64,000 nucleotides of DNA, taken from assembly GCF_040112705.1 (NCBI RefSeq), contig NZ_CP157804.1, forward strand, positions 2,350,001-2,414,000, given 5' to 3'. The notes under the pieces were generated by a model. That model searched no databases, was not told the DNA's origin, and saw only the letters and a list, made by a program, of their open reading frames with translations. Made by a program: the position numbers and the translations under genes. This document shows, in pieces, positions 9,688 to 17,525 of this stretch (the first letter of the stretch is position 1; each line of letters starts with the position of its first letter). The DNA comes from Flagellimonas sp. MMG031. GTDB taxonomy: Bacteria; Bacteroidota; Bacteroidia; Flavobacteriales; Flavobacteriaceae.

Positions 9688-9853
9688 CTTTATTTTTTTA
9701 GATACCCTTAAAAATAAGGGATTACGGAGAGAATTGTAATTTTTTTCAAAGAATATTTCATCCAAATAGTCCAAACCAAAATACTATGCGTATATAAACT
9801 GAACATGATTGATTAAAAAACCTTAAACGCAAAATCAATTAAAACAAAAAGTT

Positions 9854-10744
9854 ATGACTGAAACAAAAAATAACAATAACGGATTGAAAGTAATTGCTGG
9901 TCTGTTGGGTGTAGTTCTTTTGGGAACTATTATTTACACGGTAAGTCTGTACCAAGATAAAAAGAAAACTACACAAGCCCTTACCCAAGAGAAGGAATTG
10001 GTTGTAGAGGATTTGAACAATTTGAAGTCTGAGTACGACAAAGCAATTTTGGAGAGCAACGCTACCAACGAAGAGTTGGTTGCCGCTAGGGACAACATCG
10101 CAAAGTATATTGATTCTGTAAGCAGCATGAAGGCAGACATCGCTACACTTTCAAGATATAGAAGACAAGTGAGCGTGCTTAAAGCTGAAAGAGAGAAGCT
10201 GTTAAAGCAAGTTGATTCCTTGACACAGTCCAACAGCTTGTTGGCCATGCAAAGAGACAGTACTTTTGCCGAATTGGAGCAACAAACCGTTTTCAACGAT
10301 TCTTTGATCATCCAGAACACTCAATTGGCCGATGCCGTGGAAAGAGGTTCTGCGCTTAACCTGAGCACCATCAGCGTTGATGCCATTAAAGAAAGAAACA
10401 GCGGTAAATTGGTTTCTACCAGAAGAGCCAGAGCTACCGATAAATTTAAAGTTTGCTTTACCATTGCCGATAACGTAATCGCTGAGGCTGGTGACAGAGA
10501 ATTCTACATTGAAGTTCTTGGGCCACAAGGTAATGTACTGGGTGAAGGTTTGACCAAGACTACAGAAGAAGGTAACTCCTTAACCTACAGCAAAGGAACC
10601 AACTTCTACTACGAGAACGATGCGTTGGATGTATGTGACTACATTAACAAGCCAAGTGGTGATTTCCAAGAAGGAAACTACATGGTAAATGTGTATGACA
10701 ACCAATTGAAACTATTGGGTACATCTAGCTTCGAATTGAAATAG
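9854..10744 (+). CDS. Membrane-anchored coiled-coil protein of unknown function
   Basis: 296 residues. A short polar N-terminus (MTETKNNNNG) is followed by one transmembrane helix (about residues 11-30), then a long coiled coil (about 35-170, rich in Glu, Lys, Leu and Ser with heptad-like spacing) and a C-terminal beta-rich domain (about 190-296; FKVCFTIADNV, FYIEVLGPQGNVLG, YMVNVYDNQLKLLG). The layout, helix anchor plus coiled-coil stalk plus small sandwich, suggests a periplasmic tether or scaffold. I do not recognise a named family. A strong terminator follows the stop. A-rich sequence precedes the ATG and no Shine-Dalgarno is seen. Confidence 0.68.
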   Translation: MTETKNNNNGLKVIAGLLGVVLLGTIIYTVSLYQDKKKTTQALTQEKELVVEDLNNLKSEYDKAILESNATNEELVAARDNIAKYIDSVSSMKADIATLSRYRRQVSVLKAEREKLLKQVDSLTQSNSLLAMQRDSTFAELEQQTVFNDSLIIQNTQLADAVERGSALNLSTISVDAIKERNSGKLVSTRRARATDKFKVCFTIADNVIAEAGDREFYIEVLGPQGNVLGEGLTKTTEEGNSLTYSKGTNFYYENDALDVCDYINKPSGDFQEGNYMVNVYDNQLKLLGTSSFELK

Positions 10745-10770
10745 TAAACACACTATCACCATAAATAAAA

Positions 10771-10801
10771 AGGCCCGTCCAATTTTGGACGGGCCTTTTT
10801 T
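10771..10801 (+). terminator. Strong hairpin terminator, bidirectional
   Basis: Perfect 10-bp stem AGGCCCGTCC / GGACGGGCCT around a 6-base loop (AATTTT), followed by a T-run. An A-run on the left makes it work for the minus strand too, so it can end both the coiled-coil gene and the convergent fumC. Confidence 0.88.
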
Positions 10802-10824
10802 CTATTTTTAAGATTGGCATTTCT

Positions 10825-12222
10825 CTATTTAAGACTGCCTACCATATCTTCGGGCTTCACCCATTCATCATATTCCTCTGGGGTCACATATCCAAGGTTA
10901 ACGGCCTCTTCCCTTAAGGTAGTGCCATTTTTATGGGCGGTGTTGGCAATTTCGGCCGCTTTATAGTACCCGATTTTGGTGTTAAGGGCAGTTACCAACA
11001 TCAAAGAGTTGTTCAATAAGGTTTTAATGGTCTCGTGGTTGGGTTCAATACCGGCGGCACAGTTTTCATCAAAACTTACGCAGGCATCGCCCAATAATTG
11101 GGCAGATTGCAAAATATTGGCAGCCATCATCGGTTTAAAAACATTCAGTTCGTAATGTCCTTGCGTACCACCAACGGAAATGGCCACATCGTTCCCCATC
11201 ACCTGTGCACAGACCATTGTCAATGCCTCACATTGGGTAGGGTTCACCTTTCCGGGCATAATGGAACTTCCGGGTTCGTTGGCAGGAATAATGATTTCCC
11301 CGATACCGGAACGAGGCCCAGAGGCCATCATACGGATATCATTCGCAATTTTGTTCAAAGAAACCGCTAGTTGTTTTAAGGCACCATGACTTTCCACGAT
11401 GGCATCGTGCGCGGCCAACGCCTCAAATTTGTTTCCAGCAGTAACGAATGGTTTTCCAGTAAACTCGGCAATATATTTGGCAACGAGAACATCATAACCT
11501 TTAGGGGTGTTTAGGCCCGTACCTACCGCAGTACCGCCCAAAGCCAATTCGCTCAAATGGGGAAGTGTATTTTTCAAAGCTTTCAAGCCATGGTTCAATT
11601 GGGAAACATAGCCCGAAAACTCTTGTCCCAAGGTTAGGGGAGTGGCATCCATCAAATGGGTCCTTCCAATCTTTACCACATCCTTGAATTCCTCGGATTT
11701 TTTCTGCAACGTATCTCTTAATTGTTCTACCCCGGGAATGGTGACGTCCACTATTTTTTTGTAGGCTGCGATATGCATTCCCGTAGGGAAGGTATCATTG
11801 GAGGACTGACTTTTATTCACATCATCATTGGGCTGGATGGTTTTTTCGCCTTCCCCGATTTTCTTACCCGCAATTTCATGAGCGCGATTGGCAATCACTT
11901 CGTTTACGTTCATGTTGCTTTGGGTACCCGAACCAGTTTGCCAAATAACCAATGGGAACTGGTCATCATGTTTGCCTTCGAGTATTTCGTCGCATACTTG
12001 CGCAATCAAATCCCTTTTTTCTTGGCTCAACACGCCCAATTCGTGGTTGGTAAAAGCGGCCGCTTTCTTCAGATAGGCAAAACCATAAACCACATCCAAG
12101 GGCATGGATGCAGGGGGGCCAATTTTAAAGTTGTTGCGGGAACGCTCCGTTTGGGCTCCCCAGTATTTGTCGGCGGGTACTTTTACCTCGCCCATCGTAT
12201 CTTTTTCAATCCTAAAACCCAT
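10825..12222 (-). CDS. fumC: Class II fumarate hydratase
   Basis: 465 residues, the usual class II length. The superfamily signature [11 protein letters not shown] starts at residue 318 and carries the mobile-loop catalytic serine. Other family motifs are [12 protein letters not shown] near the N-terminus, [12 protein letters not shown] and [17 protein letters not shown]. The enzyme reversibly hydrates fumarate to L-malate in the TCA cycle, cytoplasmic, iron-independent homotetramer. Upstream on this strand is a -7-like TACCTTTG (plus-strand 12242-12249), 20 bases from the start codon. The gene is divergent from the 57-aa ORF at 12362. Confidence 0.96.
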   Translation of the reverse strand: MGFRIEKDTMGEVKVPADKYWGAQTERSRNNFKIGPPASMPLDVVYGFAYLKKAAAFTNHELGVLSQEKRDLIAQVCDEILEGKHDDQFPLVIWQTGSGTQSNMNVNEVIANRAHEIAGKKIGEGEKTIQPNDDVNKSQSSNDTFPTGMHIAAYKKIVDVTIPGVEQLRDTLQKKSEEFKDVVKIGRTHLMDATPLTLGQEFSGYVSQLNHGLKALKNTLPHLSELALGGTAVGTGLNTPKGYDVLVAKYIAEFTGKPFVTAGNKFEALAAHDAIVESHGALKQLAVSLNKIANDIRMMASGPRSGIGEIIIPANEPGSSIMPGKVNPTQCEALTMVCAQVMGNDVAISVGGTQGHYELNVFKPMMAANILQSAQLLGDACVSFDENCAAGIEPNHETIKTLLNNSLMLVTALNTKIGYYKAAEIANTAHKNGTTLREEAVNLGYVTPEEYDEWVKPEDMVGSLK

Positions 12223-12308
12223 AGTTTAAAATTTTGTTTCACAAAGGTAGGATATCGGGTATTTATATGGTAATTGATGGCAATAAATACACTTTTTTTG
12301 CCCTAGCA

Positions 12309-12341
12309 TTTGCTTTTTTTGATAAGAAGAAAGTATCTTTG
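12309..12341 (+). promoter_or_regulatory. Bacteroidota-type promoter for the 57-aa ORF
   Basis: TTTG at 12309-12312, a 21-base spacer and TATCTTTG at 12334-12341 match the -33 TTG / -7 TAnnTTTG consensus of Flavobacteriia. The ATG of the small ORF follows 20 bases later. Confidence 0.6.
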
Positions 12342-12361
12342 TTAAAACAAAAGGAGTAAAG

Positions 12362-12535
12362 ATGTTCGAATTTGACCAGTATTTAGGTTTTTTAGCGTTT
12401 CTAACAATTTTGACAATCGGTTTTTGGTTGATGATATTCCTATTGACCTTTGTGGTTCCTTACTGGTTGATTGGAAACCTTAGGGAAATGTTCAAAGAAA
12501 GACGAGAGGCCAAACGTGCCCAACTCGAAGAATAA
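12362..12535 (+). CDS. 57-residue membrane protein of unknown function
   Basis: An ORF below the usual length cut-off, starting MFEFDQYLGF. Two hydrophobic stretches (about residues 8-20 and 21-38, possibly one long hairpin or a single tilted span, with a central VVPYWLIG) are followed by a strongly charged tail (REMFKERREAKRAQLEE), probably cytoplasmic. It is preceded by AAAGGAG five bases from the ATG, which is unusual in this window, by a good TAnnTTTG promoter, and followed by a perfect terminator, so it appears to be a single-gene transcription unit. I do not recognise a family. Confidence 0.72.
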   Translation: MFEFDQYLGFLAFLTILTIGFWLMIFLLTFVVPYWLIGNLREMFKERREAKRAQLEE

Positions 12536-12545
12536 AATATATCTA

Positions 12546-12570
12546 AGGAGCCAATTGGCTCCTTTTTTTT
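12546..12570 (+). terminator. Terminator of the 57-aa ORF
   Basis: Perfect 18-base palindrome AGGAGCCAATTGGCTCCT directly followed by eight T residues, ten bases after the stop codon. Confidence 0.85.
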
Positions 12571-12644
12571 ATCCACTATTTAGCTTTCGTATGATCGAAG
12601 GCTATTTTTTTGCCCTATAGTTTGGGTTCATGTACGGAGTGACA

Positions 12645-12674
12645 AAATAAAAAAGCAGCCATTCGGCTGCTTTT
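12645..12674 (-). terminator. Terminator of the TonB receptor gene
   Basis: Stem AAAAGCAGCC / GGCTGCTTTT around a 4-base loop, with an A-rich plus-strand flank that reads as a T-run on the minus strand. It lies 33 bases beyond the stop of the receptor gene. Confidence 0.75.
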
Positions 12675-12707
12675 CCTGTTCAAGTTTCGGGGGAACTCTA
12701 CCGTTTC

Positions 12708-15191
12708 TTAATATTGTCCCTCATCATCATCACCTCCACCTTGTCTGTCCTCTCCGCGACGACGTTGTTCCTTTGGTTGGTTAAATCTGTAAATAAAGGA
12801 TAGGTTCACCTGCCTTTGTCTCCATTGAAATTCACTATCGGAGGTAAAAGTAGGGGTCTGCGTAAACGACATTCGCTTTCTGGTGTTAAAAACATCGCTG
12901 ACATTTAAGGAAACGGTTGCGTTATCCTTGAACAAATCTTTACTAATGGCCAAGTTAAGGGAGAACATACCCTTGTTCTCCGTTTGGGCATTTTGTGTGG
13001 GACCCATGTAAAAAGAGTTCAACTGAAGGTCTATTTTCTTGGGCAAAGTAAATTTGGAGCTCATTCTTGCAAACCAGCTGGTGTTCTCTGCCCCAAAATC
13101 CACTCCATTAAAAGTTCCTTCGGAACTAAACGTGAAAAAGTTAAAGCTTCCGTTTATGCGCCACCATTTAGCAGGGTTGTAAATAGCTCCCGCTTCGGCA
13201 CCAATACGTTCGTTGGTGGAAAGGTTAATGGGAACCGAACGAATTATTTGGATACCGTCCGAAGTGATTTCCCCGGTCTCCTCCTGTATACGCTCAAAGG
13301 AATTGGTTTCTCTCTGATAATACACCGATGTGGTAAGGGTCAATTTTTTCCAACGCTTCAAATATCCCAAATCAAATGCATTGGCAAAGGCTGGGTCCAA
13401 GTCTGGGTTACCCTGAAAAACATTGGTCCTACTCGAACGGGAAGGGAATGGATTGATAAACCAACCTCTTGGCCTATTGATCCTACGGTTGTAACCCAGC
13501 GAGATATTTTCAGTTTTTGAAATTTCATAGATAAGGTTCACTGTTGGAAAAAGTCCTAAGTAATTCTTATCAAAATTCAAATCAACATCTTGGCCCACAA
13601 TTTCCTGCAGGGCCTCGCCATCAATAGTGGAATCCACGCTACCAATAAGCTCTGTGTTTTCCAAACGAAGACCAAGCAACATCGAAATTTTACCATACTT
13701 GTTTCCGTATTGGGTGTAAATGGCGTTTACGTTTTCGCGATAGGTAAAGATGTTGGTCAAATCCCTGTTGGTTGCAAATTCACCTGTTCCAATGTTCAAG
13801 GTGTCCAACTGAAAATCGCTCACCTCTTTTTCAAACGTACCGCGGTAACCTGCCTCAAATTGTGCATCGCCCATAGGCAACACATAATCGATTTGGGCCA
13901 AAATATCATCTTGGGTCTGGATTTCGTAAATATTTTCCCGTGCCAACAAATCCGTGTTGGGTACGATATTGCTTTCTTGGATTTCTGTCAGTACATCTTC
14001 ATCATCATACGAATATTGAAAGTCTGCCGTCAATTCGTGCCCATCATCATTAAAACGGTTGGTGTAGTTGAAGGATACTTGATAACTATTGTCGTTTTCA
14101 AGCTGATTTTCGGTCCTAAAGGTTCTGCTGCTCAATTCGCCGTCCATAAAACGTTGGTTGTCGTTTTCGGTCAAATCGTTCTCATCGGACCATCGGTAGA
14201 AAAAACTACCGGTTACGGAAGACTTCTCGGTTAAAAAATACTCCATTCCAATGTTCAGGCTCAAACCATTATCATCGCGGTTGATGTCCCTGTCTTCAAT
14301 GATTCGGTCAAAATCACTTAAGTCGGTCAAATATCTGTTGTCGAAAAATCCATTTCCTGGGGGTTTTCTTTTAAAGTATCCCAGCGTATTGAAAATATTG
14401 AATTTTTCTGTCCGAATATTAAAATTGGAGGTTACCCTGGCATTCAACGGATCACCAATAGTTGCATTGATGGAACCATTGATTCCAAGGGTTTTCTCCT
14501 TTTTAAGGACAATGTTAAGAATACCTGCCGTACCCTCTGCATCATAACGGGCCGAAGGACTGGTAATTACTTCGACCTTTTCAATGGCGTCGGCAGGTAG
14601 TTGCTGTAATATATCGGTAGACCCAAAACCTGCCAAGGCAGATGGCTTACCGTTGATAAGAATACGTACGTTATCATTTCCACGAAGGCTGATGCCTCCT
14701 TCAACATCAACAGACACCGAAGGAATGTTCCCGAGTGCATCACTGACGTTACCACCGCTAGTGGTGATGTCCTTACCTATGTTATATACTTTTTTGTCCA
14801 ACCGCACCTCAACAGTGGTTTTTTCACCTACTACTTCTACCTCTGCCAGTTGTGCCACATCTGGCGATAGGGTGATAGTGCCCAAGTTGGTATCTGAATT
14901 ATAGGTTTGTGCTTGAAGGGAATAGGTTTTGTAGGAAATGAATTCTACACGAATATTGTATTTACCGGGAGCAGTTTCGATTTCAAACTCACCCGAAAGG
15001 TCGGTAATACCTCCGGTAACTTGATCTGGACTGTCCGCATTTTGCAGCACAAAGGTGGCATACTCCAAGGGTTGACCTGATTCGGAATCGACAACCTTCC
15101 CAGAAAGGGTAATGGATGATTGATTTTGCTGTGCTACACTTTGAAAAGTGGTAAGGGTCAGAAGCAATAACGGGATAAATATCCTGTGCAT
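12708..15191 (-). CDS. TonB-dependent outer-membrane receptor, OMP_b-brl_3 type
   Basis: 827 residues from the ATG at 15191 (MHRIFIPLLLLTLTTFQSVAQ signal peptide); the 15-residue upstream extension is rejected. The order is a carboxypeptidase-regulatory sandwich (about 25-110, SGKVVDSESGQPLEYATF), a plug (about 125-230, DALGNIPSVSVDVEGGISLRGN and VEVITSPSARYDAEG), then a long beta-barrel rich in alternating aromatic strands. The C-terminus after the last strand is a hydrophilic tail (QRRRGEDRQGGGDDDEGQY) that probably stays outside the barrel. Such receptors import bulky ligands (siderophores, peptides, glycans) powered by TonB. There is no SusD partner nearby, so a peptide or metal ligand is more likely than a polysaccharide, but this is a guess. 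Confidence 0.88.
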   Translation of the reverse strand: MHRIFIPLLLLTLTTFQSVAQQNQSSITLSGKVVDSESGQPLEYATFVLQNADSPDQVTGGITDLSGEFEIETAPGKYNIRVEFISYKTYSLQAQTYNSDTNLGTITLSPDVAQLAEVEVVGEKTTVEVRLDKKVYNIGKDITTSGGNVSDALGNIPSVSVDVEGGISLRGNDNVRILINGKPSALAGFGSTDILQQLPADAIEKVEVITSPSARYDAEGTAGILNIVLKKEKTLGINGSINATIGDPLNARVTSNFNIRTEKFNIFNTLGYFKRKPPGNGFFDNRYLTDLSDFDRIIEDRDINRDDNGLSLNIGMEYFLTEKSSVTGSFFYRWSDENDLTENDNQRFMDGELSSRTFRTENQLENDNSYQVSFNYTNRFNDDGHELTADFQYSYDDEDVLTEIQESNIVPNTDLLARENIYEIQTQDDILAQIDYVLPMGDAQFEAGYRGTFEKEVSDFQLDTLNIGTGEFATNRDLTNIFTYRENVNAIYTQYGNKYGKISMLLGLRLENTELIGSVDSTIDGEALQEIVGQDVDLNFDKNYLGLFPTVNLIYEISKTENISLGYNRRINRPRGWFINPFPSRSSRTNVFQGNPDLDPAFANAFDLGYLKRWKKLTLTTSVYYQRETNSFERIQEETGEITSDGIQIIRSVPINLSTNERIGAEAGAIYNPAKWWRINGSFNFFTFSSEGTFNGVDFGAENTSWFARMSSKFTLPKKIDLQLNSFYMGPTQNAQTENKGMFSLNLAISKDLFKDNATVSLNVSDVFNTRKRMSFTQTPTFTSDSEFQWRQRQVNLSFIYRFNQPKEQRRRGEDRQGGGDDDEGQY

Positions 15192-15291
15192 AGTTTGATT
15201 TTTATGCCACAAAATTGACAGAAAATAAATGCACATAAAATATTAATCCCTCAACAACGGAATTGAGCCTGCGAATGACCTTAAAGAATTG

Positions 15292-15780
15292 TTAACCCTT
15301 GTCTTTTTTGTCCTTTTTTCTCTTCTTTTTCCTCTTGGCCTTGAATTGGTTTTCCTGTAGTTCCATAAAGGCCTCGAATTTATCTTCGGGAAGTCCGGCC
15401 TTCAGTTCCGCATCTTGGCGCCTTTTGATTTTTTCTACCTCTTCTTTCATTTTAAGAGGTTCCAATTGCAATATTTGAAGTTCGATACGTTGTTGTACGG
15501 ATTGAACCAATGAGGTGCGTACCACGGCCTGTTCAAAAGGGTCCAATTCAAGGGCTTCCGTGATGGAAGGCATTTGCGAATCCACAATTTCTTCTGCTGT
15601 TGGGGGTGTCTCCTCCTTTTGGGTTTCCACAGGTCCCGCTTGGGGTATTGAGGTTCTGCCCCTGCCGTACATACTGCGGTTGCCATAAGGCGACCCATAG
15701 CCAAATTGCGCGGACAAATCGTTTACACAAAGCATACCCGTCAAAAGAGTAATGTAGAAGAGGATTTGTTTTCTTTTCAT
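15292..15780 (-). CDS. Exported hypothetical protein with basic C-terminus
   Basis: 162 residues with a signal peptide (cleaved after about LSAQ). A Gly/Tyr/Arg/Ser-rich start of the mature chain (FGYGSPYGNRSMYGRGR) leads into a Pro/Glu/Thr linker and then a helical domain (about 65-145; ITEALELDPFEQAVVRTSL and LPEDKFEAFMELQ), ending in a polybasic KAKRKKKRKKDKKDKG tail. The helical domain resembles the CpxP/Spy-like periplasmic fold by appearance only. It lies upstream of the TonB receptor in the same direction with about 100 bp between and could be co-expressed. No function is assigned. Confidence 0.55.
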   Translation of the reverse strand: MKRKQILFYITLLTGMLCVNDLSAQFGYGSPYGNRSMYGRGRTSIPQAGPVETQKEETPPTAEEIVDSQMPSITEALELDPFEQAVVRTSLVQSVQQRIELQILQLEPLKMKEEVEKIKRRQDAELKAGLPEDKFEAFMELQENQFKAKRKKKRKKDKKDKG

Positions 15781-15848
15781 GGGATAAAGATAGTATTTAG
15801 GTTGAAAAAACCCGTGGAAACGGTGTTAAATGTAACTGGCTATCAAGC

Positions 15849-16190
15849 TCATAGTAAGTTGGAAATGTTCTCTGGCGGTCTGCCAACAACCGCTTTTTTT
15901 CCATTTACAACAATGGGTCGTTCAATCAGTTTTGGATTTTCTGCCATCGCTGTGATCACTTCCTCGTCCGTCAACGTTTTTCCCTTGAACTTTTCCTTCC
16001 AAATCGCCTCGGTTTTTCGAACTAGGTCAATTGGAGCAATGCCCAGATACGCAATCAAGGTTTTCAGCTCCTCTTTACTGGGTACATCATCTAGATATTT
16101 GACCACTTCAAATGCCTTGCCTGACTTTTCCAAAATGGCCAGACCTTCTCGGGACTTTCTACATCTTGGATTATGATAAATCTTAATCAT
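15849..16190 (-). CDS. ArsC-family arsenate reductase-like protein
   Basis: 113 residues, the usual size of glutaredoxin-coupled ArsC/Spx-fold proteins. The N-terminal IYHNPRCRKSREGL carries the catalytic cysteine (C10) in the HNPRC motif. The C-terminal RPIVVNGKKAVVGRPPE carries the arginines that hold the oxyanion. ArsC reduces arsenate to arsenite, but many Bacteroidota members of this branch have untested roles, and no ars operon is present. Only 9 bp separate it from the end of prfB, so it is probably the second gene of a prfB transcript. Confidence 0.82.
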   Translation of the reverse strand: MIKIYHNPRCRKSREGLAILEKSGKAFEVVKYLDDVPSKEELKTLIAYLGIAPIDLVRKTEAIWKEKFKGKTLTDEEVITAMAENPKLIERPIVVNGKKAVVGRPPENISNLL

Positions 16191-16199
16191 GTCTTTATT

Positions 16200-17301
16200 T
16201 TAATCTTGTTCTTCTTTTTGCCCCATCATCATTAAATAGGCCTTTAAAAATGCATCTAGATCGCCATCCATGACGGCATCCACATTACCGGTCTCTTCCC
16301 CGGTTCTCACATCCTTTACCAATTTGTACGGATGCATCACGTAGTTACGAATCTGCGATCCCCATTCAATCTTCATTTTAGAGGATTCGATTTCGGCCCG
16401 GGCCTCTTGCTTTTTGCGCAGTTCGATTTCATAGAGCTGCGATTTCAGCATTTTCATGGCCGTTGCCCTGTTATCGTGTTGCGAACGGGAATCGGAACAG
16501 GATATTTGGATTCCGGTAGGTTTGTGCACCAACTGCACCTTGGTTTCCACCTTGTTCACATTTTGTCCGCCCGCACCACTGGAACGTGCCGTTGTGATTT
16601 CGATTTCGGAAGGATTCACCTCAATTTCAATGCTGTCGTCCACTAGTGGGTACACATACACCGATGCAAAGGAGGTGTGTCTCTTCGCATTACTATCAAA
16701 AGGGGAAATGCGCACCAAACGATGCACCCCGTTTTCTCCTTTTAGCCACCCAAAGGCGTATTCCCCTTCAATTTCAAGGGTTACCGTTTTTATACCCGCC
16801 ACATCACCCTCTTGGTAGTTGAGTTCTTTGATTTTATAACCGTTCTTTTCGGCCCACATCATGTACATGCGCATGAGCATGGATGCCCAGTCGCAACTTT
16901 CCGTTCCCCCGGCACCAGCGGTGATTTGAAGCACGGCGGTAAGTTCATCACCTTCTTCCGAAAGCATGTTACGGAACTCCAATTTTTCAATGGCGTCAGT
17001 GGCCTTATCAAACTGCTTGGAGACCTCCTCTTCGGAAACCTCCCCAGCTTGTAGGAACTCCATAAGGACCTCAAGGTCGCCGACCAGAGTTTTGGCCTCC
17101 TCAAAGTCTTCTACCCATTTCTTTTTGGATTTGATGGACTGCATTTGTTTTTGGGCTTCTTGCGGATTGTCCCAAAAACCGGGAGCGAGGGTTTTTTCTT
17201 CCTCGTTCTCTATTTCAATACGTTTGGCATCGATGTCAAAGATACCTCCTTAACGCACCAAGGCGCTCAATAAGATCTTTCTGCTGATCTGTGGTTACCA
17301 T
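16200..17301 (-). CDS. prfB: Peptide chain release factor 2, expressed by programmed +1 frameshift
   Basis: The protein is built from two frames. It starts at ATG 17301 and reads [21 protein letters not shown] for 21 codons to an in-frame TGA (17236-17238). A +1 shift at CTT skips one base and continues [15 protein letters not shown] to the stop at 16200, giving 366 residues, normal for RF2. The second part contains the stop-codon recognition SPF ([11 protein letters not shown]) and the GGQ motif ([11 protein letters not shown]) that triggers peptide release. RF2 reads UGA and UAA; when RF2 is scarce the slow UGA favours shifting, so the protein controls its own synthesis. A naive call starting at 17144 would miss 52 residues. 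Confidence 0.93.
17235..17250 (-). promoter_or_regulatory. prfB programmed frameshift site
   Basis: On the minus strand the sequence is AGGAGG TAT CTT TGA C: a Shine-Dalgarno-like AGGAGG three bases upstream of the slippery CTT and the in-frame TGA followed by C. This matches the classical RF2 recoding element in every part. Confidence 0.93.
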
Positions 17302-17525
17302 GTAATCTATTTTGAGGTAAAAATAAGTTTCTTTCGGCACATGACCTTAAGATATCTTCAATACTATTCGAATAGAAAAAGGGAACAGTAAAGTCACAAA
17401 AAATAAAAATCTCCAATAGGGCAGGGTAGATTTTATGAATTTCCCTTTTTAATCGCAGTACTATTTTTTGGCAGGTGAATTTTAAAATGATTTCCATATT
17501 TTTAAGGCACTAATTCAACCAGCTC

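Noticed and set aside
13590-14234. A 214-codon antisense open frame in the TonB receptor
   Set aside because: The minus-strand receptor has coherent plug and barrel; the antisense frame does not.
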